Assembly (NCBI RefSeq): GCF_024868665.1
Contig: NC_079891.1
Span: forward strand, 34,289,060-34,353,059
DNA length: 64,000 bases
Direction of reading: 5' to 3'
From: Triplophysa rosa
Taxonomy: Eukaryota; Chordata; Actinopteri; Cypriniformes; Nemacheilidae
The translations under genes were made by a program, and so were the position numbers. The notes under the pieces were generated by a model. It was not told the origin of the DNA and made no database searches. It saw nothing but the letters and a program-made list of their open reading frames with translations. Positions 12,314 to 23,656 of the stretch are shown one piece after another. Position 1 is the stretch's first letter; every line of letters starts with the position of its first letter.

Positions 12314-12381
12314 CTCTGTATGAGCATTTGTATTGCATCACAACAAAACAAAGTCACTTAAGGAATGTGTATAAGATTGAC

Positions 12382-12595
12382 CTGTGCGAGTGTGTGTGTT
12401 GTTCAGATGGTTGTGTGTGTTTGAGTGGAGTACAGACAGTTCTCCTCCGTGTGTTCCTGTAATCTGACGTCTCGTCATCACCCAGCAGATGATGCTGATC
12501 CGACCGACTGCTGTTCAACAGCTCAACAGATCCAAAATGATACCGTAGTATTGTTCCACCTCGTTCATACGCCAACACTGACAGATCTAACTCTC
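12382..12595 (-). CDS. Exon of unidentified minus-strand gene (unit 1)
   Basis: The minus-strand exon follows a ctgcag acceptor and encodes ELDLSVLAYERGGTILRYHF, GSVELLNSSRSDQHHLLGDD, then ETSDYRNTRRRTVCTPLKHT. It ends at a cag|gtcaat donor. Its phase joins the 12135-12313 exon when that exon's acceptor is taken two bases in. The gene's 5' end must lie further right. Its twin is at 19096-19309. Family not recognised. Confidence 0.5.
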
Positions 12596-13789
12596 CTGCA
12601 GACACGGATGTCAGGGGAAGAACAGCAGGCAGGAGACGAAGTGATGTTAGAATAAAATGAGCAAAGTTTATTGTAGAGAGAAATCACAGTTGGGTTCGGA
12701 TGCCCATTCTATCTCCGTCTGACTAGAAACACATTCATCAGGTGCCATTATACCAACATAGACAGTAGGAACAACATCGTCTCGTGACCTTATCAAGAAC
12801 CTTGAGAACGAGACCACGCAAACTCATATCTACTTGTGAAGACAATGCAAACGCAGCATCCAACCGAATGTAGAATATAGTAACATATATATAAACATAT
12901 TGACTATAGTAATATAGTCAAGTAAAAACACAGAAGACAGACACGCACACACAGGTTCACACGGACTCACAACTCCACAGACACACACACACATTAAGAA
13001 AAGTAATATAGAACATAATAATTATAGAAATGAATATCATCTATAACTAATAAATTAAATGCATAAGAAAATGGTAAAGAATTAAAATAAAGAATATTAA
13101 GGATAAGGAAATGAGAAATTAAATACAACACAAGATGTATGTCTGTACTCTCAAGTCAGAATTTCATCATCTTTAATAAAATACACGCATGCACACGCAC
13201 AGGTTTGCTTTCAAGAATTTCAGATCCTATCTATCAGGTAGTTTTAATGTACAATGTAACCATGTGATGTCTCAAAGTAACGCATCTTTAACAGTTTTCC
13301 ATAGTCAGGCAAGTGAATTGTGACATCCATAACAGTTCATATCCACATGAAAATAACAAGTTGTTGTCTATGAAGAGTCCTCCCTTCTACATTTGTTGTT
13401 TTATTGCTTCTGGTTTGTACATTTTAGTTCCTAGAAATCTTACAAATGATGTTGTCTTTCAAATGTGAATCTTTTTTTTCTTTGTGAATCTTATAAAAAA
13501 AGAAAACTCCTGCATAGATTGATATTCTCTCATGTAAAACAGATGATTTAATATATTAGTAAAAAATACCTTCTCTGAGAATTAATTTGTCAGGTTATAT
13601 TTTAAAATGTCACATGACACTGGCTGTTTCAAAACTTCCTTCAGTTCAATAAAGACAAAACTCAAGTCACTGCATTGGAAACAAAGATGAAATACATACT
13701 TTGACTAAAGGGGCCTAAAGACACAAAATAAAGTCAATCTTGCTGTAGTTTAGATTCAACAGTCACGTCAAAGCAATACACAAATCAGC

Positions 13790-14125
13790 TGACTGCCATC
13801 TCAGAAATATCGCCATAGTCATATGTTTTGTCTCAAGCCATGCTTTCATCACCAGCGGGGTGGATTACTGCAGCGGACTTCTTATTTCCAAAAAGACCAT
13901 CAGACATCTGTAGCTCATACAGAGCGCCGCTGACAGGATTCTGACCAAAACCAAAACATCATATCACCCCAACCCTCAAGTCCTTACAATGGCTTCCAGT
14001 TACATGTGGAATGGATTTTAAGCTGTATGACGTGTATCGATCACTCAATGGCCTAGGAGCTAAATACATTGCAGATGTGCTTATTGAATATAAACCTAAC
14101 AGAGTTCTCAGATAAGTAGGATCAA
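13790..14125 (+). mobile_element. LINE reverse-transcriptase 3' remnant
   Basis: Two plus-strand frames together show the C-terminal reverse-transcriptase text of fish non-LTR elements: DYCSGLLISKKTI, then SAADRIL, then LQWLPVTCGMDFKLYDVYRS and LNGLGAKYIADVL. A frameshift separates the parts. It is absent from unit 2 of the tandem duplication, whose sequence jumps across it near 20240. Confidence 0.6.
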
Positions 14126-16349
14126 TGTGGTTTGAAACAGCAAGGGTTCACTCCAAACAAGGCAAGTGAGCGCTTAGCCATTACACTTCCAGAAGATGTT
14201 CTCCAACATTTACTACATAACAACTGTGCTGCTTCACACCAACTGCACTTTCATCTCGAAATAAACCAGAATTAAATGCAGTTTTTGTCATCTGTTGTGA
14301 GACAAGTAATAAATCGTTTGTGGAAATAGTGGCAAATTATAAAAACTGAAGACAGGGCTATTGTAACAACAGCAAAAGAGTGACAAATGTTTTACATTTA
14401 CAAGAAAGTGCCGCACATGTGGTATGTAAGGACAGTAACATTTCTAAATATCACTTCAAAACAACTTTTTGCGTATTTTTTAAAGATTGGGACTTCAACA
14501 GATTCATAAACAGATGGAAAAAAAACGACACAAAACCAGAACTAACAATGCCACCATAGCTGAAAATCTTTCGTCTCACCAGCAACTCATGATCACTTCA
14601 CAAATCTGTGTCACTGATCAATACGTAGGTGATTGTTCAGAGGTTCACTAAAACATTAGACTTTTTTATATGGATGAGATTGTGCTAAATTGAATGATTT
14701 TGGATAGGTGGGATCAATGTGGTCTGTAAAAATCTACATTTGTTTTTGCTCGGTTAATGAAACAGCAATATTATGGTATAATTAGATCCGTTTCAGGAAT
14801 TCATGTACAGTTGATCTATTTCAAGTCTGAACGGCGGCATGAAGAATGCACACTGCATCAGAAGAGAGTTAACTTTGAATAGTTTCTGGCATCAGGACTA
14901 AAGAAATATATTTCCTTTATTTGCTGTTATAATTGCCATGAAAACGGCTTATACAGACTACTAATACAGAACAATAAATAATCAGAGTTTCATGGAAAAA
15001 GTATTGTGTTGACACACGAACACAAGTTGTAATTCTTGTAAGCAAATTACATTTAGCAGTTTGTATGTGGGTTTATTCCAAGCAAACAGGTTTTCTGATT
15101 GACACTTTAAACAACTTTCCTTTCCTCCTTTCTAAGAAAAACTAACCTAAGTCAAGCTGTGAATTTAGTCAAATACAGCTGAGCTACAGCACAGCGACCT
15201 TATATTTAGCTCATAGGGACTGCATGCACATTTTGTGCCAAATATTGTTGACAATGTGTAAGAATAAACATACATACGCAATAGCAAAAATACTAGATGT
15301 GCAATAAAATAAATAGAGACATTAAGATGAAGAAGGTTTTGGATGTAAATACTTGTTTTTTATGAAATCAAAGCAAACACACATCAACCCTAAAACACGG
15401 CTCGAACAATGAGAAAACTTAGAACAGCTGATCTTACCAGCATTAAAGAGACATTTTGGATAAATCAGTGAGGGAAATAAGACAATTCAACAAGAACTCA
15501 AAACAATGAACAGGTCAAAACTTAAGAATTAGACTTTTGTACAATATCAAACAATTATTTCAAACAAAGGTCATCTGAACAATTATAACTAAAAACGAGA
15601 AATAAGTAACCATGCAAGTGATGTTAGAAGTGTACAGTAAGAAAATAAAGCTGAAAAACGTATGAAAACATTATGAAAAAGATCAAATGAGAAACGGCAC
15701 ATTGATAAGAATGCAGACATCAAAGTCTCAAACACTTTCATCATTCGTCAGATAAAAGTCTTAAACCTGGAACCAACTCACTTTTAGAAGAAACGTCACG
15801 TGCACAAACATTTCATTTAATCAACGCAGCCCCAGCAGACGGCTTTCACACCGGCTGTGTTGCCAGGTGTAGTTGGGGGTACAACAACAGGTCATAAAAC
15901 ATAACTGCCAACAAGACTGACAGGCCATAAAAAACACAACTTGATTGACTGGTCGACATGACTTGACTGGGGAGTGGGGACGATCACACTTTGATAAGAA
16001 TGCTGAACCCAAAGTCTCAAACACTCATTTGCCAGATAAAAGCCATTAAACAAGAAAACAACTCAAAAATCATTGACTTTATCACTCTCTAATAGCCTAC
16101 AGTAGAAAATCAGCCAGGAGGAAAACACAGTTTTGTATTAGGGTGTGAGGGTCGTGTGTAGCTAGGTAGCCTACTGTAGGAAGTGGGGGACAGAGGATGC
16201 CCAAAAAACAGAAATGTCAACAAGATGCTTTAGAACATGCTTTCACTGAAGTAACAAATAATCTGATGAATACATATTTAAATACATTTGCCAACTAATA
16301 AAAACAAAATAAAACTATTAATGAGGGGAAAGAGATCCAATCAGAAGCA

Positions 16350-16570
16350 GTGTTGTACTTAAGTATTTTTACTTTCAAGTACATTTTTAAATATCTGTAT
16401 TTTATCAGAATGTTTTTTCTTCGGGAAAAAAATAATTCACTACATTATAAAGCATATATCATACTTTTTACTCCACTACATTTCATAAATGTTAGCTTTT
16501 AATACTGATGTACAGTACATTAAAATGCAGTACTTTCTTTTATGAAGGATCTTTTCTTTAAGAAATGGAA
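16350..16570. repeat. Fish interspersed repeat fragment
   Basis: Recognisable by tacttaagtatttttac.. ttcgggaaaa..actccactacattt, a text found at high copy in cyprinid genomes. It is duplicated at about 22460-22680 as part of the tandem duplication. Confidence 0.4.
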
Positions 16571-16638
16571 AAGTACTAGATTTTTTAAATAAACTTAATT
16601 ACTGTATGAAGAAAAAAACAACAACACAAAAAACATAT

Positions 16639-16735
16639 TTGTGACCCTGGATCACAAAACCAGTCTTAAGTAGCACAGAAACATTTTTTAGTAAAATCCC
16701 AAAATACATTGAATGGGTCAAAATTATTATATTAT
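16639..16735. mobile_element. MITE fragment
   Basis: Starts tgtgaccctggatcac, aaaaccagtcttaag, a terminal sequence typical of an abundant fish MITE, and continues with cattgaatgggtcaaaatta-like interior. The right end is eroded. Copied at 22752-22850. Confidence 0.5.
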
Positions 16736-17342
16736 TAAATATTATAAAGACTTTATTTTGTGAGTGAATGGACTCAAGTTTTCTCAATATTCAGATTCCA
16801 GAGTTGTATAATGTGATTGTCAAATGTGATGTAGAGTTATTTGTTCTGTGAAATAGTGGCTAACTTAAAACAAACGTGTTTATCAGCCATCTGTGTCCGG
16901 TGGTGTTAACATGCATCCAAACTGTGTTTAAAGACATTTTCAATTTGTTATCTTCCATTTTATTTTATGCACTTTTCCAGTGTGAATTGTTAGGAAACAT
17001 TTGAGAGAACAGTATGCACAAAGTAAAAAAATACTGAAATTAACGAAATATGTTTATTATAATATACTGATATACTGCACATGAAACTATTTTTTGCTCT
17101 ACGGATTTTGCATAAACTAGTAGTATAATATTAGCCTACCATTAGCGTCATATGTTTATTAATGCACAGCAACGTTACCAGGGTTACCTTCATACGAGTA
17201 AAGTAATTCCACATCAAACAGCAAACTAAAACCATCATAACTTGAAAACCATAAACATAAATACTTAGTTTCACAGCGTCTATGAAGAAAACGGCTCCTA
17301 TCACTTTAAGCACAAGTTCGAAGCGCTGATAACATCTCGTTA

Positions 17343-17397
17343 TGACGTCATCTCAGAGGCTATATAAAGACGCGCTGAGCATCGAATCTTCAGTTGT
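17343..17397 (+). promoter_or_regulatory. Orphan Pim-like promoter (CRE + TATA)
   Basis: TGACGTCA at 17343-17350 and TATATAAA at 17361-17368 are followed by a start of 5' UTR identical to that at 23475-23510, cut at the N at 17398. The next bases belong to the hAT element. No coding exon follows, so this is a promoter without its gene. Confidence 0.65.
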
Positions 17398-17990
17398 NTA
17401 ACTCCGGTATATTGGTTCAAGTCCTCGGGACTGTCATGCACGCCAGAAAGTGAAGAACTGTATTAATTTGTGGGTAATATTAAGTGTTTACGGGAGACGC
17501 TAAACGCGAACAATTCAGGTGAACTGGTTCGACCGGTTCACTTAAAAGAAAGAACCGGTTCAAATGAACGATTCATCTGCGGCACGAACTGAACAGCATC
17601 AATCATTCATCAGGCACGATGTCAGCGAGCAGCGGCATAATAACATTTGGTTTTACAAACCATAAAGAATTTATCGACAGTGCGCTTAAAAGGAAACTTT
17701 TTGCAACAAAACTTTCTCCGAAACCTGTGGGACAACATCCAATTTTGTAAGACACCTGCAAAGGCATCACAAAGAGAGGTAAGTTAATGCCATGTTTCAG
17801 AGTTAGCATTGCATTTGAGTATTTTTATAAGTTTAGAAAGTAGGGCTTAAAGATAAGATTGATCGTATTTTTATTGTCATTGCGATATGAACATATTTCG
17901 GTATGGGCACCGAAACGTGCTTTTAAACGAGCCGTGGGGCCTCTGCTCTTTCTGGCAGCTCCTCTATTGAACACGCATGAGCACGGGCAG

Positions 17991-18020
<30 letters not shown>
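17991..18020. repeat. AC microsatellite
   Basis: About 15 uninterrupted CA/AC dinucleotides inside the hAT element of unit 2. This part has no counterpart in unit 1. Confidence 0.9.
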
Positions 18021-18026
<6 letters not shown>

Positions 18027-18848
18027 ATAAAATTTCCTTATTTTAAGGTAAAATAAAAGATGTATTTTTGATCATTACAAACAATAATGAAAATTATTAT
18101 CTTAGAATAGAAGATATGCCGTCTCTTGCATCACAAAAATTCTCGATAGTTAAGTATGTGGTCTTGTAGTCATGAATTTTTTTCGGTCTCTGTCTTGACT
18201 GTCTCAATTCGAATCGGTCTTGACTTGGACTCGAACCTCTTTGGACTCGGTCTCGACTAGTCCTGGTCTTGGACTCGACAACGGTGGACTTGACTACAGC
18301 CCTAGTTTTGAGATCATTTTGGCAATTTGATTCTTATTTATATGGTTTCAATTTGATTCAATATCGATTAGCTATCAGTATTTCATTTAAAATATTAGTT
18401 TTGCAGACATGGAATCCATATTTAAATATATATGCTGGTAACTGAAACCCCCCTACTCAGATAAATTAATTAATTACACATTCACGTTAATAGTAGAGCC
18501 CACACAATTGTTTTGAATTACTTTTCACTTTTACTTTGAGTAACCAAACGTTACTGTAAAAAAACATTGTAATTGTGCAACAGTGAAATCATGAACAACT
18601 TGAAACATGCTTAACAAATAAAACAGATTTCAAAATTCAACTCGTATATGGCGCCATCCTCTGGACGAGAGGCGAAATACAGATAATATTCTCCGAGGCG
18701 CGTGCATTAAGAATAGATATGAGGATTTCCCGAATCCATTAAAATCAAAGAATCAATATTTTTGACCAGCCCTCATTTTTAGATTTTTATCCAGCTCAGA
18801 TTTCAAACATATCACGCAGCCATTGATGGGATGTGGTGTCTTACTCAC

Positions 18849-19027
18849 CCAGTATGAGTTCTGTACTGGGAGTGCTGCTGGCCGAGCCCTGACTCACAGC
18901 GGCGTCACTGCAGCCCGACACGCCCGAGTACTTTGACTGCGCAACCACCTCCAGGTGATTATGGGATGGCTGACTGTGCCACTGAGAGAAGCCATCCGAC
19001 AGATCTGACAACAAGTGACGAGAGAAA
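18849..19027 (-). CDS. Duplicate exon of unidentified minus-strand gene (unit 2)
   Basis: Identical at the protein level to the exon at 12135-12313, with the same donor and acceptor. One base outside the donor differs (gtgtct here against gtgtgt upstream). If both copies are real, the minus-strand gene carries an internal exon-pair duplication. Confidence 0.5.
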
Positions 19028-19095
19028 CTCTGTATGAGCATTTGTATTGCATCACAACAAAACAAAGTCACTTAAGGAATGTGTATAAGATTGAC

Positions 19096-19309
19096 CTGTG
19101 CGAGTGTGTGTGTTGTTCAGATGGTTGTGTGTGTTTGAGTGGAGTACAGACAGTTCTCCTCCGTGTGTTCCTGTAATCTGACGTCTCGTCATCACCCAGC
19201 AGATGATGCTGATCCGACCGACTGCTGTTCAACAGCTCAACAGATCCAAAATGATACCGTAGTATTGTTCCACCTCGTTCATACGCCAACACTGACAGAT
19301 CTAACTCTC
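19096..19309 (-). CDS. Duplicate exon of unidentified minus-strand gene (unit 2)
   Basis: Protein-identical twin of the exon at 12382-12595. The flanking intron to the right differs from unit 1 by small indels (gtcagaggg against gtcagggg), so the copies are not a literal repeat of one read. Confidence 0.5.
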
Positions 19310-22300
19310 CTGCAGACACGGATGTCAGAGGGAAGAACAGCAGGCAGGAGACGAAGTGATGTTAGAATAAAATGAGCAAAGTATATTGTAGAGAGAAATC
19401 ACAGTTGGGTTCGGATGCCCATTCTATCTCCGTCTGACTAGAAACACATTCATCAGGTGCCATTATACCAACATAGACAGTAGGAACAACATCGTCTCGT
19501 GACCTTATCAAGAACCTTGAGAAAGAGACCAAGCAAACTCATATCTACTTGTGAAGACAATGCAAACGCAGCATCCAACCGAATGTAGAATATAGTAACA
19601 TATATATAAACATATTGACTATAGTAATATAGTCAAGTAAAAACACAGAAGACAGACACGCACACACAGGTTCACACGGACTCACAACTCCACAGACACA
19701 CACACACATTAAGAAAAGTAATATAGAACATAATAATTATAGAAATGAATATCATCTATAACTAATAAATTAAATGCATAAGAAAATGGTAAAGAATTAA
19801 AATAAAGAATATTAAGGATAAGGAAATGAGAAATTAAATACAACACAAGATGTATGTCTGTACTCTCAAGTCAGAATTTCATCATCTTTAATAAAATACA
19901 CGCATGCACACGCACACGCACAGGTTTGCTTTCAAGAATTTCAGATCCTATCTATCAGGTAGTTTTAATGTACAATGTAACCATGTGATGTCTCAAAGTA
20001 ACGCATCTTTAACAGTTTTCCATAGTCAGGAAAGTGAATTGTGACATCCATAACAGTTCATATCCACATGAAAATAACAAGTTGTTGTCTATGAAGAGTC
20101 CTCCCTTCTACATTTGTTGTTTTATTGCTTCTGGTTTGTACATTTTAATTCCTAGAAATCTTACAAATGATGTTGTCTTTCAAATGTGAATCTTTTTTTT
20201 CTTTGTGAATCTTATAAAAAAAGAAAACTCCTGCACAGATTGATAACAGCAAGGGTTCACTCCAAACAAGGCAAGTGAGCGCTTAGCCATTACACTTCCA
20301 GAAGATGTTCTCCAACATTTACTACATAACAACTGTGCTGCTTCACACCAACTGCACTTTCATCTCAAAATAAACCAGAATTAAATGCAGTTTTTGTCAT
20401 CTGTTGTGAGACAAGTAATAAATCGTTTGTGGAAATAGTGGCAAATTATAAAAACTGAAGACAGGGCTATTGTAACAACAGCAAAAGAGTGACAAATGTT
20501 TTACATTTACAAGAAAGTGCCGCACATGTGGTATGTAAGGACAGTAACATTTCTAAATATCACTTCAAAACAACTTTTTGCGTATTTTTTTAAAGATTGG
20601 GACTTCAACAGATTCATAAACAGATGAAAAAAAAACGACACAAAACCAGAACTAACAATGCCACCATAGCTGAAAATCTTTCGTCTCACCAGCAACTCAT
20701 GATCACTTCACAAATCTGTGTCACTGATCAATACGTAGGAGATTGTTCAGAGGTTCACTAAAACATTAGACTTTTTTATATGGATGAGATTGTGCTAAAT
20801 TGAATGATTTTGGATAGGTGGGATCAATGTGGTCTGTAAAAATCTACATTTGTTTTTGCTCGGTTAATGAAACAGCAATATTATGGTATAATTAGATCCG
20901 TTTCAGGAATTCATGTACAGTTGATCTATTTCAAGTCTGAACGGCGGCATGAAGAATACACACTGCATCAGAAGAGCGTTAACTTTGAATAGTTTCTGGC
21001 ATCAGGACTAAAGAAATATATTTCCTTTATTTGCTGTTATAATTGCCATGAAAACGGCTTATACAGACTACTAATACAGAACAATAAATAATCCGAGTTT
21101 CATGGAAAAAGTATTGTGTTGACACACGAACACAAGTTGTAATTCTTGTAAGCAAATTACATTTAGCAGTTTGTATGTGGGTTTATTCCAAGCAAACAGG
21201 TTTTCTGATTGACACTTTAAACAACTTTCCTTTCCTCCTTTCTAAGAAAAACTAACCTTAAGTCAAGCTGTGAATTTAGTCAAATACAGCTGAGCTACAG
21301 CACAGCGACCTTATATTTAGCTCATAGGGACTGCATGCACATTTTGTGCCAAATATTGTTGACAATGTGTAAGAATAAACATACATACGCAATAGCAAAA
21401 ATACTAGATGTGCAATAAAATAAATAGAGACATTAAGATGAAGAAGGTTTTGGATGTAAATACTTGTTTTTTATGAAATCAAAGCAAACACACATCAACC
21501 CTAAAACACGGCTCGAACAATGAGAAAACTTAGAACAGCTGATCTTACCAGCATTAAAGAGACATTTTGGATAAATCAGTGAGGGAAATAAGACAATTCA
21601 ACAAGAACTCAAAACAATGAACAGGTCAAAACTTAAGAATTAGACTTTTGTACAAAATCAAACAATTATTTCAAACAAAGGTCATCTGAACAATTATAAC
21701 TAAAAACGAGAAATAAGTAACCATGCAAGTGATGTTAGAAGTGTACAGTAAGAAAATAAAGCTGAAAAACGTATGAAAACATTATGAAAAAGATCAAATG
21801 AGAAACGGCACATTGATAAGAATGCAGACATCAAAGTCTCAAACACTTTCATCATTCGTCAGATAAAAGTCTTAAACCTGGAACCAACTCACTTTTAGAA
21901 GAAACGTCACGTGCACAAACATTTCATTTAATCAACGCAGCCCCAGCAGACGGCTTTCACACCGGCTGTGTTGCCAGGTGTAGTTGGGGGTACAACAACA
22001 GGTCATAAAACATAACTGCCAACAAGACTGACAGGCCATAAAAAACACAACTTGATTGACTGGTCGACATGACTTGACTGGGGAGTGGGGACGATCACAC
22101 TTTGATAAGAATGCTGAACCCAAAGTCTCAAACACTCATTTGCCAGATAAAAGCCATAAAACAAGAAAACAACTCAAAAATCATTGACTTTATCACTCTC
22201 TAATAGCCTACAGTAGAAAATCAGCCAGGAGGAAAACACAGTTTTGGATTAGGGTGTGAGGGTCGTGTGTAGCTAGGTAGCCTACTGTAGGAAGAGGGGG

Positions 22301-23456
22301 ACAGAGGATGCCCAAAAAACAGAAATGTCAACAAGATGCTTTAGAACATGCTTTCACTGAAGTAACAAATAATCTGATGAATACATATTTAAATACATTT
22401 GCCAACTAATAAAAACAAAATAAAACTATTAATGAGGGGAAAGAGATCCAATCAGAAGCAGTATTGTACTTAAGTATTTTTACTTTCAAGTACATTTTTA
22501 AATATCTGTATTTTATCAGAATGTTTTTTCTTCGGGAAAAAAATAATTCACTACATTATAAAGCATATATCATACTTTTTACTCCACTACATTTCATAAA
22601 TGTTAGCTTTTAATACTGATGTACAGTACATTAAAATGCAGTACTTTCTTTTATGAAGGATCTTTTCTTTAAGAAATGGAAAAGTACTAGATTTTTAAAA
22701 TAAACTTAATTACTGTATGAAGAAAAAAACAACAACACAAAAAACATATTTGTGACCCTGGATCACAAAACCAGTCTTAAGTAGCACAGAAACATTTTTT
22801 AGTAAAATCCCAAAATACATTGAATGGGTCAAAATTATTATATTATTAAATATTATAAAGACTTTATTTTGTGAGTGAATGGACTCAAGTTTTCTCAATA
22901 TTCAGATTCCAGAGTTGTATAATGTGATTGTCAAATGTGATGTAGAGTTATTTGTTCTGTGAAATAGTGGCTAACTTAAAACAAACGTGTTTATCAGCCA
23001 TCTGTGTCCGGTGGTGTTAACATGCATCCAAACTGTGTTTAAAGACATTTTCAATTTGTTATCTTCCATTTTATTTTATGCACTTTTCCAGTGTGAATTG
23101 TTAGGAAACATTTGAGAGAACAGTATGCACAAAGTAAAAAAATACTGAAATTAACGAAATATGTTTATTATAATATACTGATATACTGCACATGAAACTA
23201 TTTTTTGCTCTACGGATTTTGCATAAACTAGTAGTATAATATTAGCCTACCATTAGCGTCATATGTTTATTAATGCACAGCAACGTTACCAGGGTTACCT
23301 TCATACGAGTTAAGCACCACATCAAACAGCAAACATGAACTAAAACCATCATAACTTGAAAACCATAAACATAAATACTTAGTTTCACAGCGTCTATGAA
23401 GAAAACGGCTCCTATCACTTTAAGCACAAGTTCGAAGCGCTGATAACATATCGTTA

Positions 23457-23482
23457 TGACGTCATCTCAGAGGCTATATAAA
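23457..23482 (+). promoter_or_regulatory. Pim-like promoter (CRE + TATA)
   Basis: TGACGTCA (23457-23464) and TATATAAA (23475-23482) are spaced as in the other copies. About 500 bp upstream, including the catctgtgtccggtggtg segment, is also shared with the 16.9-kb and 42.4-kb copies. Confidence 0.7.
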
Positions 23483-23656
23483 GACGCGCTGAGCATCGAA
23501 TCTTCAGTTGTTCTGTGACAATCGCAGCGTTCGGCACGATATCATCAGAGCACTGACCGAAGTCAACAAACTTACTGTTTACTTCGATACTCACAACAAA
23601 TGTCAAACATCTCGACCCAGAAGGCTGTTGGAGCGACAAACGTCCCTGAGGACACG

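Larger units (their letters stand above)
11911..17397. repeat. Tandem duplication, unit 1
   Basis: Matches 17399-23510 in direct orientation. The offset is 5487 over the first 130 bases, 6714 from 12047, and 6111 from about 14130 onward. The changes reflect a 1.23-kb deletion from unit 1 (counterpart of 17531-18757) and a deletion of about 0.6 kb from unit 2 (counterpart of about 13523-14130). Identity is high, with scattered single-base differences. Unit 1 ends inside the 5' UTR of a Pim-like gene at a single N. Confidence 0.85.
11580..18304. mobile_element. Inner hAT element with 8-bp target-site duplication
   Basis: Left terminus tagtgctgtagt at 11580; the right terminus at 18304 reads tagggctgtagt in reverse complement (11 of 12 match). 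GTTTTGAG lies directly outside both ends (11572-11579 and 18305-18312), the 8-bp duplication expected for hAT transposition. Subterminal runs are rich in ctcgagtcc/ggactcg repeats. Removing the intervening duplicated block (12044-17529) leaves an element of about 1.24 kb. The segment at 17600-17790 has a short transposase-like frame starting MSASSGIITFGF, but it is closed by a stop. Presumably non-autonomous. Confidence 0.75.
11563..18773. mobile_element. Outer hAT-like element split by later events
   Basis: The left terminus tagggctgggttttgag is at 11563. Its continuation (atcattttggcaatttg) appears only at 18313, and the opposite terminus (gaccagccctc, inverted gagggctggtc) is near 18773. 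The ancestral element was therefore about 480 bp. It was opened first by the inner hAT insertion and then by the tandem duplication. The right terminus is also preserved at about 12048-12060 in the first duplicate. Confidence 0.5.
17399..23510. repeat. Tandem duplication, unit 2
   Basis: Direct copy of 11911-17397. It retains the complete right half of both hAT elements (17531-18773) but lacks the LINE-bearing segment of unit 1. It continues past the unit-1 breakpoint into a Pim-like pseudogene, so unit 2 holds the ancestral right junction. Confidence 0.85.
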
